Assembly: GCF_000143415.4 (NCBI RefSeq) | Contig: NW_003314399.1 | Span: forward strand, 86,909 to 150,908 | Reading direction: 5' to 3' | DNA from: Selaginella moellendorffii | Lineage: Eukaryota; Streptophyta; Lycopodiopsida; Selaginellales; Selaginellaceae | Length of the DNA stretch: 64,000 nucleotides | Part shown: one piece after another, positions 22,001 to 33,869 of the stretch | Layout: each line of letters opens with the position of its first letter | Position numbering within the stretch: the stretch's first letter is position 1 | Translations under genes and position numbers: made by a program | The notes under the pieces: generated by a model | What the model saw: only the letters and a program-made list of their open reading frames with translations | Databases searched by the model: none | Told to the model about the DNA's origin: nothing

Positions 22001-25000
22001 ACTAGATGTGTTGGTGAGCTTATCGCCGTTGAGTTAGATTCGAATGGTCATTTAGTTTATACTTGTCCATGAACCTTTATCTCGTACCTAGGGTATTACG
22101 TTCATGTTGGACAAATATATAACTCGATGGCATGAGTTTTGTGTTGGGTCTTGTGAAAGCAAGTTGAAAGAGTGATTTTTAATTGCTTACGACTAGTGAT
22201 TACTTGTAGACTTCGTCAAGGACTGTTGACATTTGCTTTACTCGATGAAGATTTATCAGTGATAGGTTTACTTTACCGGATGGTGTTGCGGAGGATCGTG
22301 TCGTTAGACTTACATGGATTTTCCATGTTGGCATGTCAACTTTACCTTTGTCGATATCATTTGGTTGTGTTTAGTCTGTGGTGTTGGATTTCATTGAGTC
22401 TTGGATGTGGTGATTCACTCCTTGATGAAGTGTTATCTGTAGCTGAGTATTGTTGAAGAATTAGTCTCAAATACTGACTATAGTATTTTCGACTTTGGTT
22501 AGCTTAGTTGCAAGAGAGTTTTGAGTGATGATTCACTCTTGCTTTCTTCTAGTTTTGTTATGGTGTTGATGGCATTGAAGTGATGGTTTGTCATTGATAT
22601 TATTGATGTTGAGATTCAACTGAGATGAGATGTTTCTCCTTAGGATTTACATTAAGTTTCATTAGTCTCGATGAAGATAGTGTTGATGATTTGGCTATAG
22701 CTTTGTGTTATTGGCATTCGTGCATTTGCTAGTTAGCAACTGTATTGACGTTCAAATGAACTGAGTGGCAAGTTGAGTTAATTGTATTCTAGACAAGATT
22801 ATTTAGTAGAGATTGAGCTTTAGCTTTTCCTTGAAAAGTGATTTAGTCGTGGACTATACTAGCTTTACAAGAGGAAGAGTTAGTGATCGATATTTGAATA
22901 TTTGAATCCTTATTGGATTTGAGTTGGAATATATCAATCATTGATGATTCTTCTTGTGCTTGTTATGAAGTGAGTTACGTCTTGCTATAAATGGATTCAT
23001 AGAGGATCGTTTGATGATCACTTGTTGAGCATAGCTTCATTATGCTTAGCTTTTGGATTGGTGCAGACATGCTCTTCATTAGCTTTGGCATTATGAAGTT
23101 TAGCTTATAGATGTGTTGAGGAGGATATTGTGGGTTGTACCATGATTTCTTCTTTAACATTGAAATTAGCTTATACGAGACTTGTGATCATTATTAGGCA
23201 AGATTTGGCTATAGGCTTCTTCAAGCTTTTGGTTTTTTGAGTTTTTATACTCATTGTTCCATTTGTTAAAAATTGTTGGGGAAGGCATTTTGGCTCATTA
23301 GCTTCGGTATTAAAGTTGGCTTTTGCATCTAGCAATCATTGGTGATGATTGACTATCATTTGGAGTAGTTGATTATTCTTGTCAAAAGTGTTGCATGATT
23401 GTTGTTGATATAGAATGATTTGCCGTTCTTTAGGATGGTGAATTTCTTCTTTGATGATGATTATGTATCTTTTTTTTATGGAATGATTGATAATCTTTCA
23501 TGATGGTTAGTTGTTTTCTTTAATAATTTATGGCTTTTCGCAATACCATATGTTCTTTGTGGTTTGCTTTGGATTGGTCTCTTGGGTTTGAGACATCAAT
23601 AGGATGTTGCTAACACTTGCTTAGGCAACTTGAGTTCCTTAGTGTTTTTGGCTAGGATCTATACGGATTGGCTAATGTGATAGTTGGCATGAATGGGTGT
23701 TTGTTGGTCTTACTGCATTCATTTTGTTCTGTTGATTATTGCACGAGTTAGTTCTGGTAGGTTGGGATGTTATTTCTTTCGGGTGATACATTCGTGAGCA
23801 TTTTGTTTACCAGTCTATGATACTTTGTGTTCTTTGAGTTATCTTTTGTAAGCTTGGCATTTTGTCTACAATCTTTGATAGTTAAGTTTTATCATTGAGT
23901 TTCCTTGATGATATACTTGCTATTGAATTTTATGATGATCTTGGTGGTTTATCAGATGATAACTTTTTTAGAATGCAAAGTGTTCTAATCTAAGATTTAT
24001 TCACTGATAATTAAGACTCTAAAATATCATTGTTTATAACTTTGATATTGTCCATCTATTAATCTTTGAATTTGGGCCAGTATAGGCAGACTGGCTTCGG
24101 CACTTCGTATACATGGTGAAATCTCTAGTCACGGGGTAGCTACTGTCGACTGGTCACATAACCCGCCTCTCTGTCGATGTTTCTTATTCCGTTAAACGGG
24201 CGTGACCGTGTAAACAACTCTAACTGCCTGTTTATAGTAGTCTATCTAAACCTTACCGACGGGGTTTGGTGAACTCCAAAAGTATAGTAAGGGGGAGGAC
24301 TGTAATGGAGCCAGTTTGGCCAGGAAAGGCCAGTTTGGCACAGGAATGCTGTACCCAGTGTTGGGTGATGAGCAGCCCACTAGGAAGTCCAAGACTAAAG
24401 TGAATACGGACCGACAAGCGGGGTAACTTGGTGAAGTGTTCAAGAGCTGGCTCTAGTTCCCCCGGGAGATCGACTGGCCGATGCTCCCAGTCCAAGTGTG
24501 GGTGGCACTACCTACTTGGATACCTGGTGTGGCTCAACGGAACCTCGCTCTAAGCCCACAGCTAGAGCACCCAAATGCAGAAGGCGAGGAGAGTACCCAC
24601 GAGGCCTGCGTAGGGCCACGGTGTTCTGAAATGTTGCCCCAAAGTCCCAGACTGTGGAAAGGAAGAGGAGTAGCCCTCTGGTGTGGTGACAAAGGACACA
24701 GTCACACAGTGAGGAAGTCCCAGAGGACAGTTGGACTTAGTGGTCGGGCCTGTGGGCCTTGATCCAGTGGCAGTGTTGGCGAACACGGCCATGGTCAGGA
24801 AGGGACTTGGTGGGGACCGGAAAAGAGACATTGGGGAAGGCTATTCCCCATGTCTGCAGGCATCCTAAGGATGCTATGGAGTGGATTTGGGATAGCCACT
24901 CATGGATGGATGGCCTAGTCTTTGAGAGACGGGATTGTAATGCAGGTGGTGTTGGACCACTGATGTGACCAAGGTGAATGGGCATGGCCTAACGTAACGG

Positions 25001-25591
25001 GCTGGTATGTCAGGGGTACCTTGGGATGTCGGTCATGGGATCGGTCACGTGGAGCACTTGTACCAAGTGCAAAGGTTGAGTAGCGTGGATGCCATTCTCG
25101 GGGCTAGCAAGCCCCAAGACCTGAATGGGACTTATGAAGGTTGTGAATGAGACTCCTCCAAGTGGTCGGAGGTGCGGTTAAGTGACTAAAGTAGAATGGA
25201 AAAATTAGTCACTTACACGATATGCCGAAATAGCTCCACACTCTGTTTGGCTCCGTTTTGCGTGCTAGTCCTGGCAATGGGATGCTGGTTGCTTTAGGAC
25301 TGTTCCAAGTCGCTCTGAGCTCCTGTCCTTTCGCTCCTTGGGCTATATGCTCGGGAGTTGCTCCGTGGTCCGGTTCCATCACTCCTTGGCTCCATGCTTG
25401 GGAGTTTGGCACTGTTCCTTCGTTCAGTGGCCCAAGGCCCTGAACCTCAGGTTCCACACCACTGTCTTTTGGACATGTGGTATATGACATGTGGTATGTG
25501 TCATGTGGTATAAAGAGGGTTTAGGTTCCGCTTCGTGGTGTTATTCTATGGTAAATCACCATAGAATAAAGGGTCAACCACGTGCGCTATA
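19080..25591 (+). mobile_element. degenerate LTR retrotransposon, plus orientation
   Basis: An LTR-like segment ends GCGCTACA at 19646 and is followed by the primer-like TGGTATCAAAGG (19649-19660), close to the initiator-Met type. A matching segment (19275-19646 against 25219-25591) closes the right end. The interior (about 19660-24230) is AT-rich and T/G-biased with no frame longer than about 95 codons and no domain I recognise, so it looks old and decayed by C-to-T change. The left LTR start is uncertain. Confidence 0.55.
24256..25218 (+). repeat. partial LTR of the non-coding family, or shared LTR segment
   Basis: From CTCCAAAAGTATAGTAAG to TTAGTCACTTACA this matches the part of LTR 2 downstream of its minisatellite (about 9710-10684). 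It lacks the minisatellite and the TGTGAGAC end. It sits inside the right LTR of the degenerate element, either as a nested fragment or because the two LTR families share this part. Confidence 0.6.
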
Positions 25592-26165
25592 GGCAATCAC
25601 TATAAAGTGATTGAACTAATGTACACATCATCCCTAGAATTCTCACAAAAAAACTTTAGCCTAACACAAGGATTGACACCAATAGCAAGAGGAGTTGTAC
25701 CATATGCCATAAATACTGCCATCAATTGAGTTTTGTTATTCAATTGCAATCACATAGCATTAAGCAATTGCACTAACTACTACTCTAGAGTCAAAGAAGG
25801 AGGAGACTACTACTCTGCCATGAAAATAAATGAAAAGGAAAGAGCAAAAGAAATGAAATGAAAAAACTTAAAAGGAAAGGGAGATTTAGAAAATGGAAAA
25901 GCTAGAATTAAATTAAAATCCCGAAATAAAATAACAAAAGAAAGGAAATGGAAAAAGTTAAATTTAGACCATGCAAAAGCTAAATTTAAATCAAAATCCC
26001 AAATCCAAATACTCCTTAGGGACAATCAAAAATGTCTTTCACCTCCACCAATATGAATGTATAGAATATGGAAAGAGAATACAAAAAATGTGCATATCAA
26101 TTAGCCCAAAAACCCTAATTTATATGCACTCTTATTCTTATAATTTATATGCACCCTTATACACA
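25592..26165. other. AT-rich spacer without genes
   Basis: It is A-rich, with an imperfect direct repeat (about 25890-25930 against 25950-26000, sharing GGAAAAAG/AAATTTA/AAAATCCC words). No coding signal was seen. It separates the retroelements from the receptor-kinase/TOC75 triplication. Confidence 0.5.
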
Positions 26166-26589
26166 GGTCATGACGACCATGCAAGGCACTCCAGGCTATA
26201 TGGCTCCCGAATGGCTCACACATTTCATGGCTACAAAGAGATGCGACGTTTACAGCTATGGAAAGGTGCTTTTGGAACTAATTGGGGGTCGCAGGAACAT
26301 TGATCTCTCAAAGGCTGTGAACTCTGGCTCAGCCGGACGAGAGCTGGTATTTTCCAACTTGGGTGGTGAACCAGGTGGAGAAGGGGAACTTTCTCAATGT
26401 GATTGATGAGAGGGTGAGAGCAAGTGCCAGTGAAAACTATCAGCAGGCCAAGAAAATGGTTCATCTTGCACTGTGGTGCATTCAAGACAATGCTGATGCT
26501 CGACCATCCATGAGGACAGTAGTGGAAGTGTTGCAAGGGCATTTGGATTTGGGTTCTGCTCCTTTGGTAGCAAAAGTGGCATTTCGCTA
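26166..26589 (+). pseudogene. receptor-kinase fragment (copy 1 of triplication)
   Basis: It matches the last third of the kinase at 29054-31363, from the activation segment (GTPGYMAPEW) to the C-terminus GSAPLVAKVAFR. An 8-bp deletion at about 26325 (TCTGG directly followed by CTCAGCC) shifts the frame, and the whole N-terminal part is missing. The left breakpoint lies at CAGGTCATGACG. Nothing suggests expression. Confidence 0.85.
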
Positions 26590-26660
26590 AACATGACTAT
26601 ATGTGATTGATGTTTCAAAATTATATAAACATATTATGTAGTACAAAAGTTGTGTACAAA

Positions 26661-28526
26661 AGCTTCTGTGCGCGGCGATTGGGGGCAGTGGTGCCAGGGC
26701 CGACGATAAAAACAGTGGAGATAAAGTCGGCCTCACGGCACCGGTAAGCCGGCTCAGCCCCAACAAGAAGTACAAGCTTTCCAGCGTCGATCTCGTGGAT
26801 CAGCGCAGCAAAAAGGCCGTCGATGGCAAGGATCCATTTTTCGAGCTTGTCACGCTCCGGAATGGTGGGGTTTTCACGAAAGACCAGCTTGAGTCGGAGC
26901 TGGAGAACCTCGTCAACTGTGGCATGTTCCAGACCGTGGAGATGGAAGGCGTCACTCAGGCTGATGGGACTATAAAGATCAACATCAACTTTGTCGAGAG
27001 CCAGTGGCAAGCGGCGAAAAGTATGCAGTGTATCAACGTTGGGCGGTTGGCTCAGACCAAGCAACCCGATTTTAACAGCATGACCGAGAAGCAGCAGCAG
27101 GAATATCTTGGGAAGCAAGAAGAAGAGTACAAGAAGCGGGTGAGGAAAGCCAGGAAGTGCATGCTACCGAGAAGGATCGAGCAGGAGATTTCGGGCTGAC
27201 TCTCCGCCGAGTCTTGTGTTACTGCGAGAATGCTGCAGAGAATCCGGGAGAGAATACAGAAGTGGTATCACGATGAAGGCTATGCGTGCGCTCAAGTTGT
27301 CAACTTTGGAAACCTCAATACGAACGAAATAGTCTGTGAAGTAGTGGAAGGGGACATCACAGACGTGCAAATAATGTTCCAGGACAAGATGGGGCTTCCA
27401 GTTGAAGGGAACACTCAAGTCCCTATCATAGAGAGGGAGCTTCCTTCACAGGTATTGCTTGTTTATTTTCTCCGGTGGTTCTCATTTGTTGTTTTGCTGG
27501 ATGCAGCTTAGCTCCGGGAAGATCTTCAACATTGAAGCGGGCAAGAAAGCTTTGCGCAACATCAACAATCTTTCTCTCTTTTCTAACATTGAAGTCAATC
27601 CAAGGCCGGATGAAGAGATCGAGGGAGGCATTACAGTGGAAGTGAAGTTGAAGGAGCTCGAACAGAACACTACTGAGATCAGCACCGAGTGGAGCATAGT
27701 GCCAGGGAATTCTAGACGTCCAACCCTGGTGAGTCACTTTATATCCAAACCGTCTTCACTGCTTATGCGGTTTCGTTGATACAGGCCTCGATCCAGCCAG
27801 GTGGTAACGTAACCTTTGAGCATCGGAATATCAAAGGCTTGAACCACACATTGTTTTGTACCGTCACGTCCAATAATCTCTTCAATCCCCAGGTCCGGTA
27901 CTTCCCTCTCAGATCTTTTTGATATTTACGCACCGCAATGTGGATTTGTAGGATGACTTAGGATTCAAGATGGAATATCTCGACGGTTTGACCGATCCCA
28001 GGGAGCGTACGCTCAAGGCTAGCTGTTTTAACAGTCACAAAGTCAGTGCGGTGTCCCGGTTTGGAAGACGTGCCTGGTATATGGGTCGATCGAGCTTAAC
28101 CGAGGTAATTGTGAACACTGTTTACCTCGTCCAAAAGTTCACCAGGCAGAGCAAGCTGACGTATGGATTTGTCATGGAGGAAGTCACAACGCGCGACGCC
28201 ATTTGCACTAACGGAGCTCGTGTGCTTCCAAGCGGGGCCTTGAGCATGGACGGTCCCCCGACTACTCACAGCGACACCGGGACTGACCGGGTGGGATTTT
28301 TCCAGGCCAATCTCACACACGACAACACAAAGTTCGTCCAATGGCTCGAGGAACATCTTCCAGGTAAGAAGTGTGGGAAATTAGCGCTCTTTCTCACTGC
28401 TTCCTGGTATGATATTAAAACAGCTGGGACAGGTTTCCATTTTTCAATCGACACCAACTTACATTGACTCGGTTTATAAAACTGGGGACCGAAGATAGAC
28501 ACGGCGAGCAGCCACCTCCGGTTCTG
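26661..28526 (+). pseudogene. TOC75 pseudogene, copy 1
   Basis: It begins at AGCTTCTGTGCGCGG, inside exon 1 of the intact gene, so the start codon, transit peptide and glycine stretch are missing. A TGG-to-TGA change makes a premature stop at 27197-27199. It shares an 18-bp deletion (after ACAGTGGAGA) and a 12-bp deletion in exon 4 with copy 2, so the two pseudogenes have a common ancestor. It ends within exon 6 at CCTCCGGTTCTG and runs into unrelated sequence. The exon/intron layout of the intact gene is kept, so it is not retrocopied. Confidence 0.9.
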
Positions 28527-29053
28527 AGACCCTGCTGCTGCGCTAAAGCTACTGCTAATCTCCTAGACTCCCATCCTCTGGGGCAATGCTGCTCCAGATT
28601 TGGGCGCATTCTTCTCGGTGGCAACTGATCCCCTGGCCGTGAAATTGTAGCCCCCTCCGCCGCCGCCTGCTGCTGCTAGCGCCAGCTCCATCTCGCTTGC
28701 CCGCCGCTGTGGCCTGGAGCTTCTGATACCAGCTCGACCGCTGCTCCCTTCCTCCTCCCGTTTTCTTTTTTCTTTTATTTTTTGAAAATTTGTGTTAGAA
28801 CCAAACCTTTTTTGTTCTTCTCTGCTTCACACGCAGTTAGAACCAAACGCCTTTGTTAGACTGTTTAGAATGGGATGAAATGTAGATGCATGCCAATGTT
28901 TGTTGTTGCATCGCATCACAACGTATTTCTTACGCTGTCTACCTACACCGAGTCAAGGTAGAAGAGTCCCACGCGGCACGACTGACTTCGGTGTGATTTA
29001 TTTCAAGGCCCTATCCAGAGTTTCTCATACATTATCTCTACTTTGGCCAACAC
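28527..29053 (+). promoter_or_regulatory. upstream region of receptor kinase copy 2
   Basis: It is nearly identical to 33380-33869 upstream of the third copy, including a T-rich run and AGAACCAAAC words. It starts directly after the broken TOC75 exon 6. It presumably carries the promoter and 5' leader of the kinase. No clear TATA box was identified. Confidence 0.4.
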
Positions 29054-31363
29054 ATGGACACAGTAGTGGTGCTGCTATTTCTTTTCCCTATGATTCTCAT
29101 GGGCATGAGGTATGAGCTTCCACCTGACTGGTATTTTCGACAATTGCCAGGCAACGATCATAGAAATTATTCAGTTTTTATGAACACCACTGAAGGCTTT
29201 GAAATCGTGAAGGCCGGGGGCAAAGATATTGTCAGTGACAATGGGAATTTCTCACTTGCATCACACGATCAAGGAAAATACCTGCTATTGCATATGAATC
29301 GCTCAATCTATCCTTTATCCATTCAATTTCCGTTAGAAGATGCAGCTTCTCTAGTGTTACAAAACTCTGGAAATGTCCTCATTAATTTTTACAACGGCAG
29401 TGTGCGGCAAAGTTTCGATTTTCCCTCAGAATTTTTCCTCCCAACCCAAATTTTGAAAACAGGAATGCGCATAATGAGCAACAACTATGAGACTCTTGTT
29501 ATTGTCCAAGATGAGGGACTGTTTTGGATTTCTCCCTCTGAGTTTTATGAAGGACAATTCCAACACCACCAACCATATCAAGCGTGGCGATTTAATTCTA
29601 CATGTGAAGGCTCAACCTCAACTTTTCTTCAGTACACTGGGAGCAATTTGACCCTCTCCAATGATTGTGAGCAGCTATCATTAACGACTTCAACTGAATC
29701 AAGTACTCCTCTTTTGCCATTCTTGCATTTTGATTCGGATGGGAGCATCACATCTTATAAGTATGAAGGAAATCAATGGATAAAGGATATTCAGCTAACG
29801 GAATCCTCAAACCAGATAAAATCATGGCCAGGAAATCCTGCATGTAAGGCTTGTTCTCAATATGAGATCTGCAATGCCGACAATGGAAGCTGCAGCTGCT
29901 TGAAGCCCGATGAACATCAAAGGTGTGAGTTATACACTTCGAATTTTGATGTAAGTTCTTGCTCCAAATTTGACTTCCTCAGACAACAATATCGTAACTA
30001 CATTGTGATGAAACACAAGTTTTCTGGTATTGGATATTATAGAACTGAATTCATGCAGCCGAACCGAAGGAATTCCTCTCTAGACGAGTGCACAAACGCC
30101 TGCTTTGCTATGAATTGTAGCAGCTGTATGTCACTTATTTTCAATGGCAATACCAAGGACTGCTTCTTCATTTCTTATGATATATATGGGAGCTTCTACA
30201 AAGATGACACTACCAAAAACATAACTCTTATCATCAAAACTCTGAAGGCTCATCATCAACCGAAACTTTACATTATAACTCTTACCATGACTTCCACAGT
30301 GATATTTCTATGCTTCCTAGCGGTATGTGCTCTTGCGTTTAATGAGCGCAAGCTCAAGTTCAATCCGGCAAAGGAGATTGAAGCATTGTTGGCTAGTCTG
30401 CAAGGCCGTTTGCCCCAGAGATTCTCATATACGGCATTGGATACTGCGACAAAAGGATATAGCACAAAGTTGGGAGCTGGGGGATATGGATCGGTTTACA
30501 AAGGGGTTTTGAGCGATGGCAGAGTTGTGGCAGTCAAGAAGCTGGACTACAGTGGAACTCAAGGGGCAAAACAGTTTGTGACCGAGATTGTTGGAATTGG
30601 AGGCATAAGTCATGTAAACATTGTTAAACTTTGTGGCTTTTGCATCGAGGGAGCAACACAGTGGCTGCTGGTTTACGAATTTATGCCCAATGGATCACTC
30701 GACAAATGGCTTTTCGAGCAAACTTCAGAGAATTTATGGCTCAGTTGGCAGCAGAGGATCGACATTGCCCTTGGCACGGCTCAAGGACTTGCGTATCTTC
30801 ACGAGGAATGCAGGGAGCCCATACTGCACTTGGACATCAAGCCCCAAAACATTCTGTTGGACACAGAGTTTGTCGCAAAGGTGGCGGACTTTGGGATGGC
30901 AAAGCTGCTTGAGAACCGCAACGAGACGCAGGTCATGACGACCATGCGGGGCACTCCAGGCTACATGGCTCCCGAATGGCTCACACATTTCATGTCTACA
31001 AAGAGATGCGACGTTTACAGCTATGGAAAGGTGCTTTTGGAACTAATTGGGGGTCGCAGGAACATTGATCTCTCAAAGGCTGTGAACTCTGGGGACAACA
31101 CTCAGCCGGACGAGAGCTGGTATTTTCCAACTTGGGTGGTGAACCAGGTGGAGAAGGGGAACTTTCTCGATGTGATTGATGAGAGGGTGAGAGCAAGTGC
31201 CAGTGAAAACTATCAGCAGGCCAAGAAAATGGTTCATCTTGCACTGTGGTGCATTCAAGACAATGCTGATGCTCGACCATCCATGAGGACAGTAGTGGAA
31301 GTGTTGCAAGGGCATTTGGATTTGGGTTCTGCTCCTTTGGTAGCAAAAGTGGCATTTCGCTAA
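29054..31363 (+). CDS. lectin/PAN-type receptor-like kinase, 769 aa (copy 2)
   Basis: This is a single-exon plasma-membrane receptor kinase. The signal peptide covers about residues 1-18. The ectodomain of about 380 residues resembles the B-lectin/S-locus class, with an EGF-like cysteine cluster (about 260-285, NPACKACSQYEIC) and a PAN-like cysteine region (about 300-395). The membrane helix is at about 405-428. In the Ser/Thr kinase domain the glycine loop is LGAGGYGSVYKG (near 472), the lysine is in VAVKKL, the catalytic loop HLDIKPQN, DFGMAK and GYMAPEW. The loop has HLD in place of HRD, so this is a non-RD kinase of the SD2-5-like type often linked to immune signalling. Ligand unknown. 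Its 3' flank runs straight into TOC75 pseudogene copy 2. Confidence 0.88.
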   Translation: MDTVVVLLFLFPMILMGMRYELPPDWYFRQLPGNDHRNYSVFMNTTEGFEIVKAGGKDIVSDNGNFSLASHDQGKYLLLHMNRSIYPLSIQFPLEDAASLVLQNSGNVLINFYNGSVRQSFDFPSEFFLPTQILKTGMRIMSNNYETLVIVQDEGLFWISPSEFYEGQFQHHQPYQAWRFNSTCEGSTSTFLQYTGSNLTLSNDCEQLSLTTSTESSTPLLPFLHFDSDGSITSYKYEGNQWIKDIQLTESSNQIKSWPGNPACKACSQYEICNADNGSCSCLKPDEHQRCELYTSNFDVSSCSKFDFLRQQYRNYIVMKHKFSGIGYYRTEFMQPNRRNSSLDECTNACFAMNCSSCMSLIFNGNTKDCFFISYDIYGSFYKDDTTKNITLIIKTLKAHHQPKLYIITLTMTSTVIFLCFLAVCALAFNERKLKFNPAKEIEALLASLQGRLPQRFSYTALDTATKGYSTKLGAGGYGSVYKGVLSDGRVVAVKKLDYSGTQGAKQFVTEIVGIGGISHVNIVKLCGFCIEGATQWLLVYEFMPNGSLDKWLFEQTSENLWLSWQQRIDIALGTAQGLAYLHEECREPILHLDIKPQNILLDTEFVAKVADFGMAKLLENRNETQVMTTMRGTPGYMAPEWLTHFMSTKRCDVYSYGKVLLELIGGRRNIDLSKAVNSGDNTQPDESWYFPTWVVNQVEKGNFLDVIDERVRASASENYQQAKKMVHLALWCIQDNADARPSMRTVVEVLQGHLDLGSAPLVAKVAFR

Positions 31364-31433
31364 ACATGACTATATGTGATTGATGTTTCAAAATTATATA
31401 AACATATTATGTAGTACAAAAGTTGTGTACAAA

Positions 31434-33379
31434 AGCTTCTGTGCGCGGCGATTGGGGGCAGTGGTGCCAGGGCCGACGATAGAAACAGTGGAGATAAAGT
31501 CGGCCTCACGGCACCGGTAAGCCGGCTCAGCCCCAACAAGAAGTACAAGCTTTCCGGCGTCGATCTCGTGGATCAGCGCAGCAAAAAGGCCGTCGATGGC
31601 AAGGATCCATTTTTCGAGCTTGTCACGCTCCGGACTGGTGGGGTTTTCACGAAAGACCAGCTTGAGTCGGAGCTGGAGAACCTCGTCAACTGTGGCATGT
31701 TCCAGACCGTGGAGATGGAAGGCGTCACTCAGGCTGATGGGACTATAAAGATCAACATCAACTTTGTCGAGAGCCAGTGGCAAGCGGCGAAAAGTGTGCG
31801 GTGTATCAACGTTGGGCTGTTGGCTCAGACCAAGCAACCCGATTTTAACAGCATGACCGAGAAGCAGCAGCAGGAATATCTTGGGAAGCAAGAAGAAGAG
31901 TACAAGAAGCGGGTGAGGAAAGCCAGGAAGTGCATGCTACCGAGAAGGATCGAGCAGGAAATTTCGGGCTGGCTGTCTGCCGAGTCTCGTGTTACTGCGA
32001 GAATGCTGCAGAGAATCCGGGAGAGAATACAGAAGTGGTATCACGATGAAGGCTATGCGTGCGCTCAAGTCGTCAACTTCGGAAACCTCAATACGAACGA
32101 AATAGTCTGTGAAGTAGTGGAAGGGGACATCACAGACGTGCAAATAATGTTCCAGGACAAGATGGGGCTTCCAGTTGAAGGGAACACTCAAGTCCCTATC
32201 ATAGAGAGACAGGTATTGCTTGTTTTTTTTCTCTGGTGGTTCTCATTTGTTGTTTTTGCTGGATGCAGCTTAGCTCCGGGAAGATCTTCAACATTGAAGC
32301 GGGCAAGAAAGCTTGCGCAACATCAACAATCTTTCCCTCTTTCTAACATTGAAGTGAATCCAAGGCAGATCGAGGGAGGTATTATAGTGGAAGTGAAGTT
32401 GAAGGAGCTCGAGCAGAAAACTGCTGAGATCAGCACCGAGTGGAGAGTGCCAGGGAATTCTGGACGTCCAACCCTGGTGAGTCACTTTATATCCAAACCG
32501 TCTTCACTGCTTATGCGGTTTCGTTGATACAGGCCTCGATCCAGCCAGGTTGTAACGTAACCTTTGAGCGTCGGAATATCAAAAGCTTAAACCGCACATT
32601 GATTTGTACTGTCACTTCGAATAATCTCTTCAATCCCCAGGTCCGGTACTTCCCTCTCAGAGCTTTTTGATATTTACGCACCGCAATGTGGATTTGTAGG
32701 ATGACTTAGGATTCAAGATGGAATATCTCGACGGTTTGACCGATCCCAGGGAGCGTACGCTCAAGGCTAGCCGTTTTAACAGTCGCAAAGTCAGTGAGGT
32801 GTTTACTGGAGGTCCCGGTTTGGAAGACGTGCCTGGTATATGGGTCAATCGAGCTTAACCGAGGTAATTGTGAAGCTTGCTTGGCTTGTTATATACTCAC
32901 TACTTACCTCGTCCAGAAGTTCACCAGGCAGAGCAAGCTGACGTATGGATTTGTCATGGAGGAAGTCACAACGCGTGACGAGAACAGTGCCATTTGCACT
33001 AATGGAGCTCGCGTGCTTCCAAGCGGGGCTGGACGGTCCCCCGACTACTCACAGCGACACCGGGACTGACCGGGTGGGATTTTTCCAGGCCAATCTCACA
33101 CATGACAACACGAAGTTCGTCCAATGGCTCGAGGAACATCTTCCAGGTAAGAAGTGTATGGGAAATTAGCGCTCTTTCTCACTGCTTCCTGGTATGATAT
33201 TAAAACAGCTCGATCAAGGACTGGGAAAGGTTTCCATTTTTCAATCGACACCAACTCACATTGACTCGGTTTATAAAACTGGGGACCGAAGATAGACACG
33301 GCGAGCAGCCGGTCACTACGGAGGCTGCATTGGCGATCTTCCAAGCTATGATGCTTTCACTCTTGGAGGACCTTACTCC
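31434..33379 (+). pseudogene. TOC75 pseudogene, copy 2
   Basis: It starts at the same AGCTTCTGTGCGCGG breakpoint as copy 1 and so also lacks the exon 1 start. It reads further than copy 1 because the internal TGA is absent, but it has several small indels: loss of the exon 1 end (ELPS), a 1-bp loss near 32315 and losses at 32370 and 32445. It ends in exon 6 after GGACCTTACTCC. It keeps the same introns and the same 18-bp and 12-bp deletions as copy 1. Confidence 0.9.
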
Positions 33380-33869
33380 TGAGATGGTTCTTTATCAGAG
33401 ACCCTGCTGCTGCGCTAGAGCTACTGCTAATCTCCTAGACTCCCATCCCCTGGGGCAATGCTGCTCCATATTTGGCGCATTCTTCTCGGCGGCAACTGAT
33501 CCCCTGACCGTGAAATCCGCCGCTGTCGCCCGGAGCTTCTGATACCAGCTCGACCGCTGCTCCCTTCCTCCTCACGTTTTCTTTTTTCTTTTATTTTTTG
33601 AAAATTTGTGTTAGAACCAAACCTTTTTTGTTCTTCTCTGCTTCACACGCAGTTAGAACCAAACGCCTTTGTTAGACTGTTTAGAATGGGATGAGATGTA
33701 GATGCATGCCAATGTTTGTTGTTGCATCGCATCACAACGTATTTCTTACGCTGTCTACCTACACCGAGTCAAGGTAGAAGAGTCCCACGCGGCACGACTG
33801 ACTTCGGTGTGATTTATTTCAAGGCCCTATCCAGAGTTTCTCATACATTATCTCTACTTTGGCTAACAC

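Noticed and set aside
19660-24230. Genes in the AT-rich interior of the degenerate element
   Set aside because: The longest frames are under 95 codons with no recognisable motif; composition is that of decayed repeat DNA.
26661-28526. A second working TOC75 gene
   Set aside because: It lacks the exon 1 start, has a premature TGA at 27197-27199 and is cut in exon 6; copy 2 (31434-33379) is likewise broken.
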